Source: Lentisphaerae bacterium ADurb.Bin082 (GTDB lineage: Bacteria > Verrucomicrobiota > Lentisphaeria > Oligosphaerales > Oligosphaeraceae). From it: a stretch of DNA of 64,000 bases. This document shows, in pieces, positions 26,957 to 34,699 of the stretch; position 1 is the first letter of the stretch; every line of letters begins with the position of its first letter. A program made the translations under genes and the position numbers. The DNA lies in NCBI GenBank assembly GCA_002070945.1, contig MWEG01000117.1:62001-126000 (forward strand), read 5' to 3'. Below the pieces are notes generated by a model. That model searched no databases. It was given only the letters and a program-made list of their open reading frames with translations, and was not told where the DNA came from.

Positions 26957-28231
26957 TCAAGCCCAGAGATGGTCGAAGAGTTTTTTGACGCGGTTTTTGG
27001 TCAGTTTCAGCATGGCTGCGGCGTCTTTGTCGCCGGCGAGCGCCTTGAGCAAGAGGCGTCCTTCTTCTGCGCATTCGGCGTCGTGCAGGGGCAGGACTTC
27101 GCGGAGCAGAAAATAGGCGAATTTGACGATTCGGAACGGCCCATAGATTTGCGGACATTCGCCAGGGATGGCCTGGACAGCGACAGCGGCTTCGTTGAGG
27201 ATGGCGGCTTTCAGGTCCTTGAAGTCAGGCGTGGGGGCAAAGACGAGGGTGTAGTACCAGTCGAACAGGTTGCCGTTTTCTGTCCCATGTGAATCCGAGA
27301 CGCCGACGATCGGTATTTTTTTGCCTTTGGCCCGTTCATCGCCCCAGCGGGCGATTTGGAGAACATTGCCTTCGTAGGTGGCCTTGGAAAATCCGCCGAG
27401 CAGCTCGAAGGCGTCAAACGGCATGTCAGCGAACAGAGCCTTGATGATCGGCTCGCTGACGTTGTAGCGGTTGCCAGTGACCCAATAGGGATGGCAGAAC
27501 AGGCTAAGGCCGCCAGCCTCCCTGATTTTGTTGAAAACCCACACGGAGGAGGCCAGAATGCGTCGTTCCGCAGGCGTCAATTCAGGGTGTTCCAGGGTGC
27601 CTTCCACTAAGTCGACTTCCTTTTCATAGCGCTCTTTGTCACGATGCAGGTCATTGACGCTGAACGAGCCGCCGAAGTTGATGTGATGAACCGGGTTTGA
27701 GGGCGGATGGACTTCTTCGCCGGGGTAGACGCGGAAGTCGGTGTCGAAGTTTTTCAGCGCGTCAATCGCTTCCAGCGAGGGTTCGTAGCGGTGATGGTCA
27801 GTGAGGGCGAAGAAGTCAAACCCGGCTTGGCGGTAGCGGGCGGCGACGTACGCCGGCGACTCGCGCCCGTCCGACCGGCAGCTGTGCAGATGGATGTCGC
27901 CTTTCCAGGGGCGGGTGTTGAAGAGATCGTCTTGGAGTGCGTAGAAATTGAAGCCTTCTCTTTTCACCCGGGCTTCGCCGATGGTCTCAAACAGTACCAG
28001 TTCGTACTCCTGCTCGGTCGCCGGTGTGAATGTGAAGACGAGTGCGCCGTTCTCGCTGGTCATCGGGATGGGATCGGCAGTCTGGAACTCGCGCCCCATC
28101 AGCTGCAAGTCGTAACGACCTTCAGGATTCAACTGGATATGGTCATAAAGCGGACGGATGGTCACCTTGGTCAGGCGGCCAACAGGAAGAATTTTGGGAG
28201 CGATGTCGTAGAACAGATTGTGCAGCAGCAT
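26957..28231 (-). CDS. CehA/McbA-type PHP-domain metallohydrolase
   Basis: 424 residues. An N-terminal beta domain of about 130 residues comes before the PHP domain: GDIHLHSCRSDG, FFALTDHHRYE, VYPGEEVHPP, FCHPYW and GVSDSHG supply the metal-binding His/Asp set. Members of this group hydrolyse phosphoesters, carbamates or unknown esters. No signal peptide, so cytoplasmic. The start is ATG 28231 with GGAGA at a long spacing. Together with the DUF4838 gene downstream it probably belongs to a catabolic unit; the real substrate cannot be read from sequence. Confidence 0.85.
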   Translation of the reverse strand: MLLHNLFYDIAPKILPVGRLTKVTIRPLYDHIQLNPEGRYDLQLMGREFQTADPIPMTSENGALVFTFTPATEQEYELVLFETIGEARVKREGFNFYALQDDLFNTRPWKGDIHLHSCRSDGRESPAYVAARYRQAGFDFFALTDHHRYEPSLEAIDALKNFDTDFRVYPGEEVHPPSNPVHHINFGGSFSVNDLHRDKERYEKEVDLVEGTLEHPELTPAERRILASSVWVFNKIREAGGLSLFCHPYWVTGNRYNVSEPIIKALFADMPFDAFELLGGFSKATYEGNVLQIARWGDERAKGKKIPIVGVSDSHGTENGNLFDWYYTLVFAPTPDFKDLKAAILNEAAVAVQAIPGECPQIYGPFRIVKFAYFLLREVLPLHDAECAEEGRLLLKALAGDKDAAAMLKLTKNRVKKLFDHLWA

Positions 28232-28456
28232 GACAGACGTTCTCCAGAGTGGGGGGATGGCACAGGCGGCCAGGTGAAAAAACGGTCGTTTGGGAAAATT
28301 GGTTTTGGGTAATATACACGCCTGATGTTTGCAAAAAAGGCAGCCGATGGCATTTTAATGAACCGGGTTCGGCCAGAGTTCCGGCGCAGTCATTCCGCCT
28401 GCCCCTGGGGAGGCTTCCTGGCCAAGGCGGGTGTTTGAAGTGGTTGAAGGCAACTG

Positions 28457-29266
28457 ATGTCAGAGAGTAAGTTATTTTGGCGCTGGCGCGATTTTGCGAG
28501 CATCTGCAGGGACGTGTCGCGGGCTGTCAATGACTACGCCATGCTTGAGGACGGCGACCGGGTCTTAGTCGGGCTGAGCGGCGGCGAGGACAGCCTCACG
28601 CTGATGCATGTGCTGACCTTCCTGCAACGACGTGCCCCATTCCAATTTTCGCTGAAAGCTGTCACGGTGGATATGGCTTTTGCCTCCTTTGATTTGGCTG
28701 GCCTCGGTGCCTATTGCCAAGCCCAGGGCTGGGACTGGGAGAGCGTGACTATTCCTGGGCAGTCCCTGCTGGTTGACAAGAACGCTGAGGAACGCCCCTG
28801 CTCGCTGTGTTCGCGGCTGCGGCGCGGACAGCTGCATGCGGCGGCTGACCGCCTCAATTGCAACAAAATCGCCCTCGGACAACAGCTGGACGACCTCTGC
28901 GTCAGTTTCCTGATGGCTCTGTTCCGCGGCGGCGGCTTGAAGACGATGGGCCCGAACGTCGCAGCAGACGGGGGCAGCAAGCGCCTGATTCGGCCTTTGT
29001 GCACGATCAGCAAGGCTCGGATCAGTGCCTTGGCGCAGCGCCTGGACTATCCGGCTGTCAAGTCCTGCCCGTACCAGGAAGATTTGCAGCAGCATGGTGA
29101 TCGCTTCTATCTGGAGCAATTGCTCGACCAGCTGGAAACGTGCTTTCCCGACGTGCGCAGCGCCATGCTGCATGGCCTCCAGGATGTCCGCCTGGCGCAC
29201 CTCCTCGACCGCCGTTACCTCCATCTCCAAGGAGAAAAATCCGACCCCGACGCCGGAAAGCTCTGA
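28457..29266 (+). CDS. ttcA: TtcA-like tRNA 2-thiocytidine synthesis ATPase
   Basis: 269 residues. PP-loop GLSGGEDSLTLMHVL (about 37-51), a CxxC pair in CSLCSRLRRG (about 115-118) and a third cysteine in KSCPYQED (about 200). This is the three-cysteine [4Fe-4S] set of TtcA, which thiolates C32 of some tRNAs. GAAGG lies 6 bases before the ATG. A TilS or TtuA-like role is less likely given the cysteine pattern. MreB follows on the same strand 160 bases later, with its own possible promoter. Confidence 0.85.
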   Translation: MSESKLFWRWRDFASICRDVSRAVNDYAMLEDGDRVLVGLSGGEDSLTLMHVLTFLQRRAPFQFSLKAVTVDMAFASFDLAGLGAYCQAQGWDWESVTIPGQSLLVDKNAEERPCSLCSRLRRGQLHAAADRLNCNKIALGQQLDDLCVSFLMALFRGGGLKTMGPNVAADGGSKRLIRPLCTISKARISALAQRLDYPAVKSCPYQEDLQQHGDRFYLEQLLDQLETCFPDVRSAMLHGLQDVRLAHLLDRRYLHLQGEKSDPDAGKL

Positions 29267-29320
29267 CCAGCAAGCACTCGTCCACTAATGTTAACAGACC
29301 GTTTTTTTTGCCTGTCGGTG

Positions 29321-29350
29321 TTGTTATCTGGGCAAGGCGCGACATATTAT
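29321..29350 (+). promoter_or_regulatory. Possible mreB promoter
   Basis: TTGTTA (29321-29326) and TATTAT (29345-29350) with 18 bases between them, 77 bases before the mreB start, in an AT-rich gap. A lone GTCCACTAATG from the intergenic repeat family stands 35 bases further upstream (29279-29289). Confidence 0.4.
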
Positions 29351-29426
29351 GATGATATAAAGCATTAGCCGCCATCCTGATTCCGCAGGCCGGAGGCGAC
29401 TGCGGCCGCAAAGGGGAAAAAGCACT

Positions 29427-30488
29427 ATGCTGCTGGACAAAATCAAGAATTTCTTTTGCAATGACGTCGGCATTGACTTGGGGACGATGAACACTCTGGT
29501 CTATGTCGCGGAAGTGGGCATTGTACTCTCTGAGCCGTCGATCGTTGCGGTCAATACCATCAACAACAAGGTCGTCGCTGTTGGTGACGAGGCCAAGCGC
29601 ATGGTGGGCCGGACTTCCCGCGGGATTCGTACTGTCCGGCCGATGAAGGACGGCGTAATTGCCGACGCGGAAGTCACTGACGAGATGCTGCGGCACTTCA
29701 TTCGTCGTGCCACGGGTCGCTTCAAGGTCATGCAGCCGCGCGTCCTGGTGGCAGTGCCTTCGGGAATCACAGATGTGGAGACGCGGGCGGTCCTGGACAG
29801 CACGCGCCGAGCCGGTGCCCGCGAGGTGCGCCTGGTTCCCGAACCCTTGGCAGCCGCGATCGGCGTGGAATTGCCGGTTGACGAGCCGACCGGAAGCATG
29901 ATTGTCGACATCGGCGGCGGCACGACTGAGGTGGCGATTATCTCCGTGGCGGACATCGCTCACTCCGAGAGCGTTAAATGCGGCGGCGACGCGATGGACG
30001 AAGCCATCATCCAGCACATGAAAAACAAGCATAACCTGCTGATCGGCGAGCGGACGGCAGAGCAGATCAAGATCGAGATCGGCAGCGCCTATCGGCTCGA
30101 AACGCCTTTAGAGAAGGAAGTGTACGGCCGGGACCTCGGGCAGATTGGCAGCAGCCTGCCGCGCGCCGTCATGGTCAACAGCGAGGAAATCCGCCAGGCT
30201 TTGCAAGAGCCTATATCGCGGATCAGCTATGCCGTCCGTAGGACGTTGGATTCCTGTAAGCCGGAATTGGCGGCAGACTTGATCAACAACGGCGTTGTCC
30301 TGGCAGGCGGCGGAGCGTTGCTGCGCGGGCTGGACAAGTTGCTGTCAGAAGATACAGGGCTGGCGGTTTCAGTGGCCAAGGACCCGTTGCGGGCGATCGT
30401 CAACGGCACGGGCATCCTGCTGGAAAGCTCTCAGCAGAAGGTGTTCAAGCATCCACAGCCTTTCCTTGGCCGAACCTTCCAAGCCTGA
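29427..30488 (+). CDS. mreB: Rod-shape protein MreB
   Basis: 353 residues, standard. Actin-fold nucleotide motifs DVGIDLGTMNTLVYV (phosphate 1), VDIGGGTTEVAIIS (phosphate 2) and LAGGGALLRGLD (adenosine). It forms membrane-bound filaments that guide side-wall peptidoglycan synthesis. AAAGGGG lies about 10 bases before the ATG. mreC, mreD and pbp2 do not follow; instead there is a hairpin and a sugar isomerase gene, so mreB stands alone here. The RodZ-like protein at 1079 may be its membrane partner. Confidence 0.97.
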   Translation: MLLDKIKNFFCNDVGIDLGTMNTLVYVAEVGIVLSEPSIVAVNTINNKVVAVGDEAKRMVGRTSRGIRTVRPMKDGVIADAEVTDEMLRHFIRRATGRFKVMQPRVLVAVPSGITDVETRAVLDSTRRAGAREVRLVPEPLAAAIGVELPVDEPTGSMIVDIGGGTTEVAIISVADIAHSESVKCGGDAMDEAIIQHMKNKHNLLIGERTAEQIKIEIGSAYRLETPLEKEVYGRDLGQIGSSLPRAVMVNSEEIRQALQEPISRISYAVRRTLDSCKPELAADLINNGVVLAGGGALLRGLDKLLSEDTGLAVSVAKDPLRAIVNGTGILLESSQQKVFKHPQPFLGRTFQA

Positions 30489-30543
30489 GTTCGCCTGGCT
30501 GTCAGGGTTCAGGCACGGGCTGATAGGGTGACTTTCTTAGGGC

Positions 30544-30575
30544 CGCCGTCGCGAATCAGTTGATTCGCAACGGCG
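30544..30575. other. Strong hairpin between mreB and the isomerase gene
   Basis: CGCCG, then GCGAATC, AGTT loop, GATTCGC, then CGGCG: nearly perfect dyad of 32 bases with small internal mismatches. No T-run follows, so it is not a standard intrinsic terminator. It could stabilise the mreB mRNA end or act as an operator. Confidence 0.6.
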
Positions 30576-30611
30576 CATAATCGCAATCAAGCAGACGAAG
30601 GAGAATGAGAC

Positions 30612-31610
30612 ATGGCGCGTCCAGTAACAATTTTCACCGGACAATGGGCTGACCTGCCGCTGAGCGAGCTGGCAGGGAAAATCAAGTCATTTGGGTACGA
30701 CGGCTTAGAGCTGGCCTGCTGGGGCGATCATTTTGACGTGTTCCGCGGCGCGGAAAGCGTCGAGTACTGCCAGCAGCAGCGCACCATCCTGAAGAAAGCC
30801 GGCCTGGACTGCTGGGCGATCAGCAACCACCTGGCTGGCCAGCTCACCTGCGACCCCAATAATGACGCGCGTTCTGACAATTTCGGCATGTTGCCGAAAG
30901 AATGCAATGGCAGCGCTGATAAAAAGCGCGCTTGGGCCATCGCCTCAATGAAAGCTGCGGCGAAGGCGGCCAAGAACATGGGCGTCAAGGTGGTGAACGG
31001 CTTCACCGGCTCGCCGATCTGGCATGCGCTCTATAGCTTCCCGCCAGTCAGCGACCAGATGATTGCCGACGGCTTTAAGTATTTCGCTGATATATGGAAT
31101 CCCATCCTGGACGAATTCGACCGCTGCGGCGTCAAATTCGCCCTGGAAGTGCATCCGACCGAGATCGCCTTTGACCTGCATACGGCTACCATGGCCCTGG
31201 AAGCCTTGGACTATCGCCCCGCCTTTGGTTTCAATTTTGATCCCAGCCATCTGCTCTGGCAGGGTGTTGACCCAGTCATGTTCCTGCGCGAATTCCCAGA
31301 CCGCATCTACCATTGCCATATCAAGGACGCGATCGTGACGCTGGACGGCCGCTCCGGCATCTTGGCGTCCCATCTCAATTTCGGGCAGCCAAACCGCGGC
31401 TGGGACTTCCGTAGCCCTGGGCACGGCGGCGTCAATTTCGAGGAAATCATCAGGGAATTGAATCGAATTGGCTACCAGGGACCCTTGTCCGTGGAATGGG
31501 AAGACAGCGGCATGGACCGCGAATACGGCGCACGCGACGCCTGCGAATTCGTCCGCAAAATCGATTTTGCGCCTTCCAACATTGCGTTTGACGCAGCCTT
31601 TGAGCGGTAA
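30612..31610 (+). CDS. Sugar phosphate isomerase/epimerase (AP endonuclease 2 fold)
   Basis: 332 residues, TIM barrel. Metal-site residues of the family are seen in FALEVHPTEI (Glu), NFDPSHLLWQG (Asp, His), CHIKDAIV (His, Asp) and LSVEWEDSG (Glu). Members isomerise or epimerise sugars or inositol derivatives. AAGGAGAA precedes the ATG. No sugar kinase or transporter is next to it, so the substrate is open. Confidence 0.87.
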   Translation: MARPVTIFTGQWADLPLSELAGKIKSFGYDGLELACWGDHFDVFRGAESVEYCQQQRTILKKAGLDCWAISNHLAGQLTCDPNNDARSDNFGMLPKECNGSADKKRAWAIASMKAAAKAAKNMGVKVVNGFTGSPIWHALYSFPPVSDQMIADGFKYFADIWNPILDEFDRCGVKFALEVHPTEIAFDLHTATMALEALDYRPAFGFNFDPSHLLWQGVDPVMFLREFPDRIYHCHIKDAIVTLDGRSGILASHLNFGQPNRGWDFRSPGHGGVNFEEIIRELNRIGYQGPLSVEWEDSGMDREYGARDACEFVRKIDFAPSNIAFDAAFER

Positions 31611-31694
31611 GAACTATGCGGGCGGGGCTGTCTAACCAGAACCCGCCCGAAAAGCATCGTTGGATTTTACATGGGGGAGGAAAGGGCTGCTTGA

Positions 31695-31724
31695 CCCCAG
31701 GTTGCGCTTTCGCTGCACCTGGGG
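31695..31724. repeat. REP-like hairpin, CCCCAGG type
   Basis: CCCCAGGTTGCGC, TTTC loop, GCTGCACCTGGGG: a 30-base dyad in the 241-base gap between the isomerase gene and cysS, followed by GTTACGCATGG. A counterpart with a shorter stem is at 39101-39120, followed by GTAAGCATGG. Confidence 0.7.
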
Positions 31725-31786
31725 GTTACGCATGGTGCCGACTCTCCGAGGCTCCTTCTGCCGCTCCACAGCTGATTTCCCCAGAC

Positions 31787-31834
31787 AGCACACCCTAAAA
31801 AAATCTGCGTCATCTGCGTCATCTGCGGATAAAA
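31787..31834 (-). repeat. GATGACGCAGAT repeat, copy 2 (inverted)
   Basis: Complement of the unit at 18718 and 49110: CATCTGCGTCATCTGCG lies on the plus strand here, after ACACCCTAAAA. The similarity goes on for about 30 bases into GGGGAAATCAGC on the minus strand. It ends 18 bases from the cysS stop. Confidence 0.85.
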
Positions 31835-31851
31835 TAACAGCAGTCGCCCGC

Positions 31852-33261
31852 TTAGATTTTCTTCTTGACTCGTGGGCCTTTTGGGGTGTCTTCGATCGCC
31901 CATCCTTGGGCGTCGAGTTCATGCCTGATTTGGTCGGCGCGGGCGAAATCCTTGGCTTTGCGGGCGGCTTGCCGTTCGTCAGCCAAAGCAAGGATGGCCT
32001 GGGGAACCTCATCGTCCTGGTCTGGGGTGAAGACAGCCAGGACCGTGTCCATTCGTTCCAGCAGGCTCAGCGCTTTAGTCGCTGCTGCGCCGGCCAGCTT
32101 TTGTTCGTCCATGAGGCGGTTCACATCGCGGATGAAGTCGAACAGTGCTGCCAGTGCGGCTGAGATATTGAGGTCGTCCTCCAGTCCGGCGCGGAAAGCG
32201 CTTTCCGCGGTTGTGACGGCGGTTGCTGTTTCCTGCAGGCCGGCGTTTGGGGCGCTGACCAGTTCGGCCAGGCGTTGCTTGGCCGTATCGAGGCGCTGCA
32301 AGGCGGCGCGGGCGTCATCCAGGGCCTTGAAGGAGAAGTTCAGGGATTGGCGGTAGTGGGCGCCTAGGAGAACCCAGCGGATTTCCCTGCCTGTGTAGCC
32401 CTTGGCGAGGATGTCGCGCAGGGTGAAGAAATTGCCGAGCGACTTGGACATTTTCTGGCCGTCGACCATCAGGTGGGCGCAATGGAGCCAGTAGTTGACG
32501 AAACGGCAGCCATTGGCTGCTTCGCTTTGGGCGATTTCATCTTCGTGGTGGGGGAACATGTTGTCGATGCCACCGCAGTGGATGTCAAAAGTCGGACCCA
32601 GGTAGCGGCTGCTCATGGCTGAGCATTCCAGGTGCCAGCCAGGGCGGCCCTTGCCCCAGGGGCTGTCCCAGGCAACGTCGCCGTCTGCGGCGTCGTATGC
32701 TTTCCAGAGCGCGAAGTCGGCTATGGATTCCTTGGCATATTCGTCATGCTTCACTCGGGCGCCGGAACGCATTTGACTGTGGTCGATGTTGACCAGCTGG
32801 CCATACGAAGGCCACTTGGCAATGGAAAAATAGACAGAGTGGTCATCCGCCTGGTAGGCGATGCCCTTGGCAAAGAGCTTTTCGACGATGGCGATCATGT
32901 CGTCAATATGCTCGGTGGCGGCTGGGTAGACGTCAGCCGGGAGAATCCGCAAAGCAGCGATGTCCTGGAAGAAGGCGTCCTTGTATTTTTGGGTGAAGTC
33001 GTTCAAGGAGCTGCCAGCCGCCTGGGCACCCCGGATGGTCTTGTCGTCGACGTCGGTCAGGTTCATGATATGCTTGACCTGGAAGCCGAGGTAGAGGAGG
33101 GTGCGCTTGAGCAGGTCTTCAAATATGTACGCCCGGAAATTGCCGATATGCGCAAAATTGTAGACGGTCGGCCCGCAGGTGTAGAGGCCCACCTGGCCTG
33201 GGGTGATGGGAATAAACTCTTGCAGGCGGCGAGTGAGGGAATTGTAGAATGTCAGTGCCAT
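31852..33261 (-). CDS. cysS: Cysteinyl-tRNA synthetase
   Basis: 469 residues. CGPTVYNFAHIGNFRAYI carries the zinc Cys and the HIGH-type motif (HIGN) at about 28-45; LECSAMSSRYLG and the zinc residues follow; KMSKSLGNF is at about 270. Then the DALR-type helical C-terminus. It charges tRNA-Cys; the tRNA-Cys gene is 16 kb away at 49574. The start lacks a clear ribosome site. Not obviously in an operon. Confidence 0.97.
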   Translation of the reverse strand: MALTFYNSLTRRLQEFIPITPGQVGLYTCGPTVYNFAHIGNFRAYIFEDLLKRTLLYLGFQVKHIMNLTDVDDKTIRGAQAAGSSLNDFTQKYKDAFFQDIAALRILPADVYPAATEHIDDMIAIVEKLFAKGIAYQADDHSVYFSIAKWPSYGQLVNIDHSQMRSGARVKHDEYAKESIADFALWKAYDAADGDVAWDSPWGKGRPGWHLECSAMSSRYLGPTFDIHCGGIDNMFPHHEDEIAQSEAANGCRFVNYWLHCAHLMVDGQKMSKSLGNFFTLRDILAKGYTGREIRWVLLGAHYRQSLNFSFKALDDARAALQRLDTAKQRLAELVSAPNAGLQETATAVTTAESAFRAGLEDDLNISAALAALFDFIRDVNRLMDEQKLAGAAATKALSLLERMDTVLAVFTPDQDDEVPQAILALADERQAARKAKDFARADQIRHELDAQGWAIEDTPKGPRVKKKI

Positions 33262-33318
33262 TATGCATCTATGGGCTGGGGGTGGGTAGGGGGAAAGCCA
33301 ATGACAATAAAGTAATGG

Positions 33319-34686
33319 CTATTCCTGGGAGCTGCAAACGCCCTGGGTTGATTTAGCAGCTTTGGCGACGCCGGCGGCGATGGCGACGATCGCAGCTGCC
33401 AGCGCCAGCAGGACGATCCAGCGGGGGAGGCCTTGGGCTGGCGTCGGCACGGGCGATCGGGGCTGGCCCTGGCGGTCTCCGAGGGTGACGTCAGTCACTG
33501 CGATTTGATTAGCCAGAATGGCTGGAAAGATATCCGGGTGCTGGTAGACCGGCGGTTTAGCCCCGGCGACAGCACTCAGGCGACAAGGCGTCTGGCCTGG
33601 TTCGGCGATGAACGTCAGCTTGATGGCTGGTGTGCGCAAGCGGATGTCGGTCACGGCCAGGGGTGGGTTGTCGCCGTCATGGATGATGATGCGCATGCGG
33701 CCGCCAGTGATCGGCGCCAAGCCGTCTAAGATGGGCTGGATTTGCGTGATGCCAGGCAGGTCGCAGGCTGTGATCCGACCGTGATGCGCAGTGATGAAAT
33801 CCTGCTCATACTGTTTCTGAACCGTTACCTTCCGAAGAAAATTCCTTTCCGAGCTGATGATTTCGAAACCGGTGATTGGAAAGCAGGGCGGGGTGAGTTC
33901 ATAGATGGTCTCGCGTTTCTCGGCATTGTGGCTGATGGTCCCGGAAGGCGCTGAAAAGCTCAGGAATTGTGCTTTGGGATCGGTCTGTATCGGGACTTTT
34001 CGCCAGAAGGTGACCGAGTTGATTTTGAAGGGCTGGCGGGTCATGCCGGTGGTTTCGACGGCATTGTCAGCCTGGCCTTCTCGATTCAGGAAGCGGGTGA
34101 CGCGGCGGTAGGCGTCTTGTCGTTCCAGGCTGGCTTGCGCGATGACGACCCGGAAGCGGCGGTGCTTGCCAGCGTCGAAAGGCACGTCGCATTGCCGCAT
34201 TTGCAGGGTATCGCTGCTTTCGAAGATAAAGGCATCGGTCACCAGGGGCGCCCAGGCATTGGCGTCCTCGCCAAGAACCGTGACCTGGCGTTCGAAGTTC
34301 CGGAGCGGGGTGTTGATGGTCAAGCCTTGCGGCGCTGGCGCTTTTGGCGCGAGTTCGAAGTCCAGTGTCAGGCTCAAGTCTTCTTCTTCTTTGACCCGCG
34401 TCGCTTGCGCCTGGCAGGGGTCTTGCTTCCAGGCGGTTTCGGTTTTGGTCACATACATGATCCAATAGGGAATTTCGCGGTCATTGGCAGTGAGGATGCG
34501 CAAGGCTTCCTGACGGCCGCCAAGGTCGATGAGCGCCTCGACCGGCAACTCCAGGCTGAGGACGGTCGACGACGTCAACTCAGGGACGTGAATCGGGAAA
34601 AAACATTCCGCCGCCTGGCTGCAAATAACCCCCGCCAGAAACGCCAGAACCGCTAACATGCGACGGCGAAGCAATGTTGGCATCAT
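33319..34686 (-). CDS. DUF3999 family exported protein
   Basis: 455 residues from the ATG at 34686, chosen because AAAGGAG lies 8 bases before it; a longer frame to 34707 would overlap the previous gene and lacks a site. Signal peptide (LAVLAFLAGVICSQA), a long beta-rich exported region, and one membrane helix near the C-terminus (WIVLLALAAAIVAIAAGVA). DUF3999 genes usually stand beside DUF2339 genes, as here (13 bases after its stop). No biochemical role is known to me; an envelope task is inferred. Confidence 0.82.
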   Translation of the reverse strand: MMPTLLRRRMLAVLAFLAGVICSQAAECFFPIHVPELTSSTVLSLELPVEALIDLGGRQEALRILTANDREIPYWIMYVTKTETAWKQDPCQAQATRVKEEEDLSLTLDFELAPKAPAPQGLTINTPLRNFERQVTVLGEDANAWAPLVTDAFIFESSDTLQMRQCDVPFDAGKHRRFRVVIAQASLERQDAYRRVTRFLNREGQADNAVETTGMTRQPFKINSVTFWRKVPIQTDPKAQFLSFSAPSGTISHNAEKRETIYELTPPCFPITGFEIISSERNFLRKVTVQKQYEQDFITAHHGRITACDLPGITQIQPILDGLAPITGGRMRIIIHDGDNPPLAVTDIRLRTPAIKLTFIAEPGQTPCRLSAVAGAKPPVYQHPDIFPAILANQIAVTDVTLGDRQGQPRSPVPTPAQGLPRWIVLLALAAAIVAIAAGVAKAAKSTQGVCSSQE

Positions 34687-34699
34687 ATCAGAGACTCCT

